Shown piece by piece: positions 32,006 through 35,323 of a DNA stretch of 35,323 nucleotides. Under the pieces are notes generated by a model. It saw only the letters and a program-made list of their open reading frames with translations. It was not told where the DNA came from and searched no databases. The DNA is taken from the NCBI GenBank assembly GCA_029940035.1, contig JAOZRT010000012.1, forward strand, positions 1 through 35,323, read 5' to 3'. The stretch's first letter is position 1, and each line of letters starts with the position of its first letter. This DNA comes from Desulfobacterales bacterium. Its GTDB lineage: Bacteria; Desulfobacterota; Desulfobacteria; Desulfobacterales; B30-G6. Both the position numbers and the translations under genes were made by a program.

Positions 32006-33433
32006 TCAGCCGGGTTGGCTCTGCAGCATGGATTCAAATGCCTGGATGATGATGTCAAACTCGCGTTCTGCGAGGGTCCTCACATCCATAATGAACCGGT
32101 CCTCTTCTATGCGCCCGATGATGGGCGGGCACCCGCTCCTGAGCCGCTGTTCCACCTGGTTGACGGAGATAAAATTGACCTTTACCCGCACGCAGAATGT
32201 GGGCAGACCCTCCAGCGGCATGGAACCTCCCCCTGCCCGTGAAGCACCTTCGGCAACATCTATTTCCATACGTCCGTCCCCCGCCTTTTTGAGCATGGCC
32301 GCCAGTCGTCCGGCTTTTTCCTCCAGTACTTCCGCCGGGGTAGTGAGCATGTTGAGGGTGGGAATCTCCTCCACGGCACGTTTTTCATCACGATACAGGC
32401 GCAGCGTGCTTTCCAGAGCTGTCAGCGTGAGCTTGTCGATCCGTAGCGCCCGTGTAAGCGGGTTCTGTTTGATTCTTTCGAGGATTTCCTTGGAACCGGT
32501 AATGATGCCGGCCTGGGGGCCACCCAGGAGCTTGTCCCCGCTGAATGTCACAACATCCGCTCCGGAAGCCACGGATTCCTGAACAGTCGGTTCCCTGACC
32601 AAATTGTATTTGGAAAAATCGACAAAGGTTCCGCTGCCAAGGTCCTCCATCACGGGAAGCCGGTATTTTTCCCCCAGCGCCACCAGTTCTTCGAGAGATA
32701 CGCTTTTGGTAAACCCCACAAGGCCGAAATTGCTGGTGTGCACCTTCAGCAACAGGCCGGTCTCGTTGTCCACCGCCTTTTCATAATCCTTTGCATGGGT
32801 CCGGTTTGTTGCGCCGACCTCCTGCAACAGGGCGCCGCTCTTTGCCATTACATCGGGAATCCGGAACGAACCGCCTATTTCAACGAGTTCCCCCCTGGAA
32901 ACGATAACCTTTTTACCTTTGGCGATGGTATCCAGGCAAAGCAGTACCGCCCCGGCATTGTTGTTCACCACCATGGCCGCTTCCGCACCGCTTATTTCAC
33001 AGAGCAGATCCTCTACCGCACTGTACCGGGACCCTCTTTTGCCCACATCGAGGTCAAACTCGAGATTGGAATACCCCGCACCAATGGTTTGTATACTTTC
33101 CAGGGCTGCTGCCGCCAACCGGGATCGACCGAGATTGGTGTGGACAATGACGCCGGTGGCATTCACCAGATATCGCAGGTTTTGGGTCATGCGCTGGGAA
33201 GCCGCCTTCTGCACCTTTTGCTGAACCTGTTCCTCGCTCAAGGAACCCGCCTCCCCGGTCAAGGCCCCATCGAGTATGGCCGAACGCAGTTCTTCAATGG
33301 CCTCCCTGGCGGAGGCAATCCTTACCGATCGCGGGACCTCCGCAAACCATGCATCCTTTTGCATGTATTCCAGCAAATTATCGACGCCCGGAAGCGACCT
33401 CAGCAACTGATTCCTCGATTTGTCCTCAGCCAT
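32006..33433 (-). CDS. selA: L-seryl-tRNA(Sec) selenium transferase
   Basis: PLP enzyme that converts seryl-tRNA(Sec) to selenocysteinyl-tRNA(Sec) using selenophosphate. Family features: RYLVNATGVIVHTNLGRSRLA, the EFDLDVGKRGSRY loop, VVNNNAGAVLLCL, and the PLP lysine in TFSGDKLLGGPQAG (about residue 297). Length 475 aa is standard. AAGGGGGGAGC is a strong ribosome-binding site for ATG 33433. Its presence implies that this organism makes selenoproteins, though I see no in-frame UGA selenoprotein, selB, selD or tRNA-Sec in the window. Confidence 0.96.
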   Translation of the reverse strand: MAEDKSRNQLLRSLPGVDNLLEYMQKDAWFAEVPRSVRIASAREAIEELRSAILDGALTGEAGSLSEEQVQQKVQKAASQRMTQNLRYLVNATGVIVHTNLGRSRLAAAALESIQTIGAGYSNLEFDLDVGKRGSRYSAVEDLLCEISGAEAAMVVNNNAGAVLLCLDTIAKGKKVIVSRGELVEIGGSFRIPDVMAKSGALLQEVGATNRTHAKDYEKAVDNETGLLLKVHTSNFGLVGFTKSVSLEELVALGEKYRLPVMEDLGSGTFVDFSKYNLVREPTVQESVASGADVVTFSGDKLLGGPQAGIITGSKEILERIKQNPLTRALRIDKLTLTALESTLRLYRDEKRAVEEIPTLNMLTTPAEVLEEKAGRLAAMLKKAGDGRMEIDVAEGASRAGGGSMPLEGLPTFCVRVKVNFISVNQVEQRLRSGCPPIIGRIEEDRFIMDVRTLAEREFDIIIQAFESMLQSQPG

Positions 33434-33543
33434 GCTCCCCCCTTACCGCATTGGAAATTGCATTAAATACCTGTAAACGCTATATGTTATATCCAGATAA
33501 CATGAATTTCAACTTTTTTTTACCTTACAATCTCAGGGGAACC

Positions 33544-33631
33544 TTGAATCCAGGTAAAATGATGACCACCGCAGCAATGGTGCGGCGGCGTGCATCCGGC
33601 GCCAAGGTTGAATCACCCGGGTAAAAATGAT
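33544..33631 (+). repeat. Imperfect direct repeat upstream of rfbB
   Basis: TTGAATC followed by GGTAAAATGAT (33544-33563) recurs 64 bp later as TTGAATC and GGTAAAAATGAT (33608-33631). The spacing is about six helical turns. It lies in the 231-bp divergent gap between selA and rfbB and might mark paired regulator sites or a small duplication. The gap shows no other clear element. Confidence 0.35.
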
Positions 33632-33664
33632 ATCAAAGATGGATATAATTGATTTGGAGGCGCC

Positions 33665-34704
<1,040 letters not shown>

Positions 34705-34723
<19 letters not shown>

Positions 34724-34840
34724 AACGGTGTTTCAGCCAGAATTTTCGTATGTGACGCGGCTTCCGTCTTCGCTCTCCCATCTTCGTTCTTCTAACTACA
34801 CCGGGCAGGTTGAGCTTCGCCGGACAGGTCGCCGCTATTA
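34705..34840 (+). repeat. 22-bp perfect palindrome over the rfbB stop plus tag-bounded repeat
   Basis: Arms 34705-34726 and 34730-34751 are perfectly complementary (22 bp) with a 3-nt GGT loop; the left arm starts in codon QYE of rfbB and runs through the TGA. Directly after the right arm comes GTGACGCGGCTTC (34752-34764), nearly the tag at 13851-13863. About 70 bp later GCCGCTATTAG (34831-34841) matches the end of the same short element at 13864 onward. The 70-bp insert contains CCGGGCAGG and CCGGACAGG and CTTCG-rich sequence. The stem could terminate rfbB transcription although it lacks a T tract. Confidence 0.75.
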
Positions 34841-34937
34841 GTTCAAATTGGTAAGGGAGGCGGAAGGTCTTTTGTGGCATTCGGCTTGGAGTAGTCATAA
34901 ACGCTATATTTTCACACGTAGAAATGGAGCAAAATCT

Positions 34938-35323
34938 ATGAAGAAGCCAAAGGACTTTCTCATTTTTCCCCTTGATGTTCCCTCCATGGAGGAAGCTGCC
35001 GCTTTGGTAAAAACACTTGCACCGGTGGTGGGAACCTTCAAGGTTGGCCTGGAACTCTTCATAAAATGCGGGCCGGAAATCATCCACCGCATCAGGAAGC
35101 AGGCCCCTGGCTGCAACATATTCCTGGACCTGAAACTCCACGATATACCCGCTACCGTCAACCGGGCCATGCGCCAGGTGTCCGCGCTCGGCATCGATAT
35201 GGCAACGGTTCACTGCGGTGAATCAAAAAACATGCTGGAAGCGGCTGTCGAGGGGGCCGGCAATGCCGTCAAAGTTCTGGGAGTCACCGTATTGACCAGC
35301 GTCGGGACAGGCGATCTTTTAAA
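34938..35323 (+). CDS. pyrF: Orotidine 5'-phosphate decarboxylase, 5' part (3' end outside window)
   Basis: Final step of UMP synthesis. The first 128 residues show the barrel start FLIFPLDVPSMEEAAALVKT, FKVGLELFIKCGPE and the active-site FLDLKLHDIPATV (Asp-Lys-x-x-Asp pattern DLKLHDI), then TVHCGESKNMLEAA. GGAG at 34926-34929 supports ATG 34938. The frame runs open to the end of the window. TATATT at 34905-34910 could be a -10 element, but no good -35 is seen. Confidence 0.95.
   Translation, partial: MKKPKDFLIFPLDVPSMEEAAALVKTLAPVVGTFKVGLELFIKCGPEIIHRIRKQAPGCNIFLDLKLHDIPATVNRAMRQVSALGIDMATVHCGESKNMLEAAVEGAGNAVKVLGVTVLTSVGTGDLL

Noticed and set aside
33349-33624. 91-aa plus-strand frame opposite the selA start
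   Set aside because: The first part is a shadow of selA and the rest covers the intergenic direct repeats; no family signature.
33644-33649. Perfect TATAAT upstream of rfbB
   Set aside because: No -35 element at 16-18 bp, and the start site would fall on the ribosome-binding site.

Overview
The window looks like a chromosomal segment of a Gram-negative, anaerobic, probably sulfate-reducing Desulfobacterota (Desulfobacterales-like) bacterium. The grounds are Kdo/LPS genes, a tungsten-type aldehyde:ferredoxin oxidoreductase, beta-oxidation genes, SelA, a SUMT/uroporphyrinogen-III synthase fusion (siroheme and tetrapyrrole route), MoaA, and many Ser/Thr kinase, CNBD and GGDEF-like signalling proteins. 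Taxonomy is inferred from gene content only; no rRNA or tRNA gene was found.

Layout. 1-8.4 kb (+): the 3' part of metG, a membrane-anchored transpeptidase (PBP), waaA/kdtA, kdsB and a giant GlmS-like protein; the last four form a tight envelope-precursor cluster. 8.6-9.9 kb (+): an HU-type DNA-binding protein with a strong terminator, then a DUF374 acyltransferase-like protein. 10.1-13.8 kb (+): a fadN-type 3-hydroxyacyl-CoA dehydrogenase/enoyl-CoA hydratase and a thiolase, behind a promoter that overlaps a TetR-FadR-like palindrome. 14.0-16.4 kb (-): a tungsten AOR and an unknown 196-aa partner separated by three hairpins. 16.6-19.8 kb (-): a Ser/Thr kinase and a large helical protein with a degenerate GGDEF end. 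19.9-24.2 kb: a phosphoribosyltransferase on a probably leaderless transcript, a zinc-finger/J-domain protein, a small membrane protein, a CNBD protein and a PilT-like ATPase with an N-terminal MshEN (c-di-GMP-binding type) domain. 24.2-24.5 kb: a noncoding array of mini-hairpins. 24.5-33.4 kb (-): selA, a GGDEF-like/TPR protein, an FmdB zinc ribbon, hemC, cobA-hemD, an M20-like protein with lost catalytic residues, a GpgS-like glycosyltransferase and moaA, the last six tightly coupled. 33.7-35.3 kb (+): rfbB and the start of pyrF.

How the genes fit together. The transpeptidase, WaaA, KdsB, GlmS-like, DUF374 and RfbB proteins all supply envelope polymers. FadN/FadA oxidise acyl-CoAs, and AOR with MoaA-derived pterin cofactor oxidises aldehydes. 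HemC and CobA-HemD make precorrin-2 precursors for siroheme and corrinoids.

Most unusual observations: (1) a 1241-aa GlmS relative whose N-terminal nucleophile cysteine is predicted at residue 45 and is followed by a roughly 165-residue insertion; (2) two long palindromes at gene 3' ends whose arms are gene-specific but whose right flank is the same tag; (3) an array of DNA triloop mini-hairpins (GNA type) arranged around a central palindrome; (4) a 22-bp sequence shared exactly between two intergenic sites 11.5 kb apart, one copy inside a nested palindrome; (5) a c-di-GMP-type MshEN domain on a PilT-like motor. No CRISPR array, insertion sequence or prophage gene was seen.
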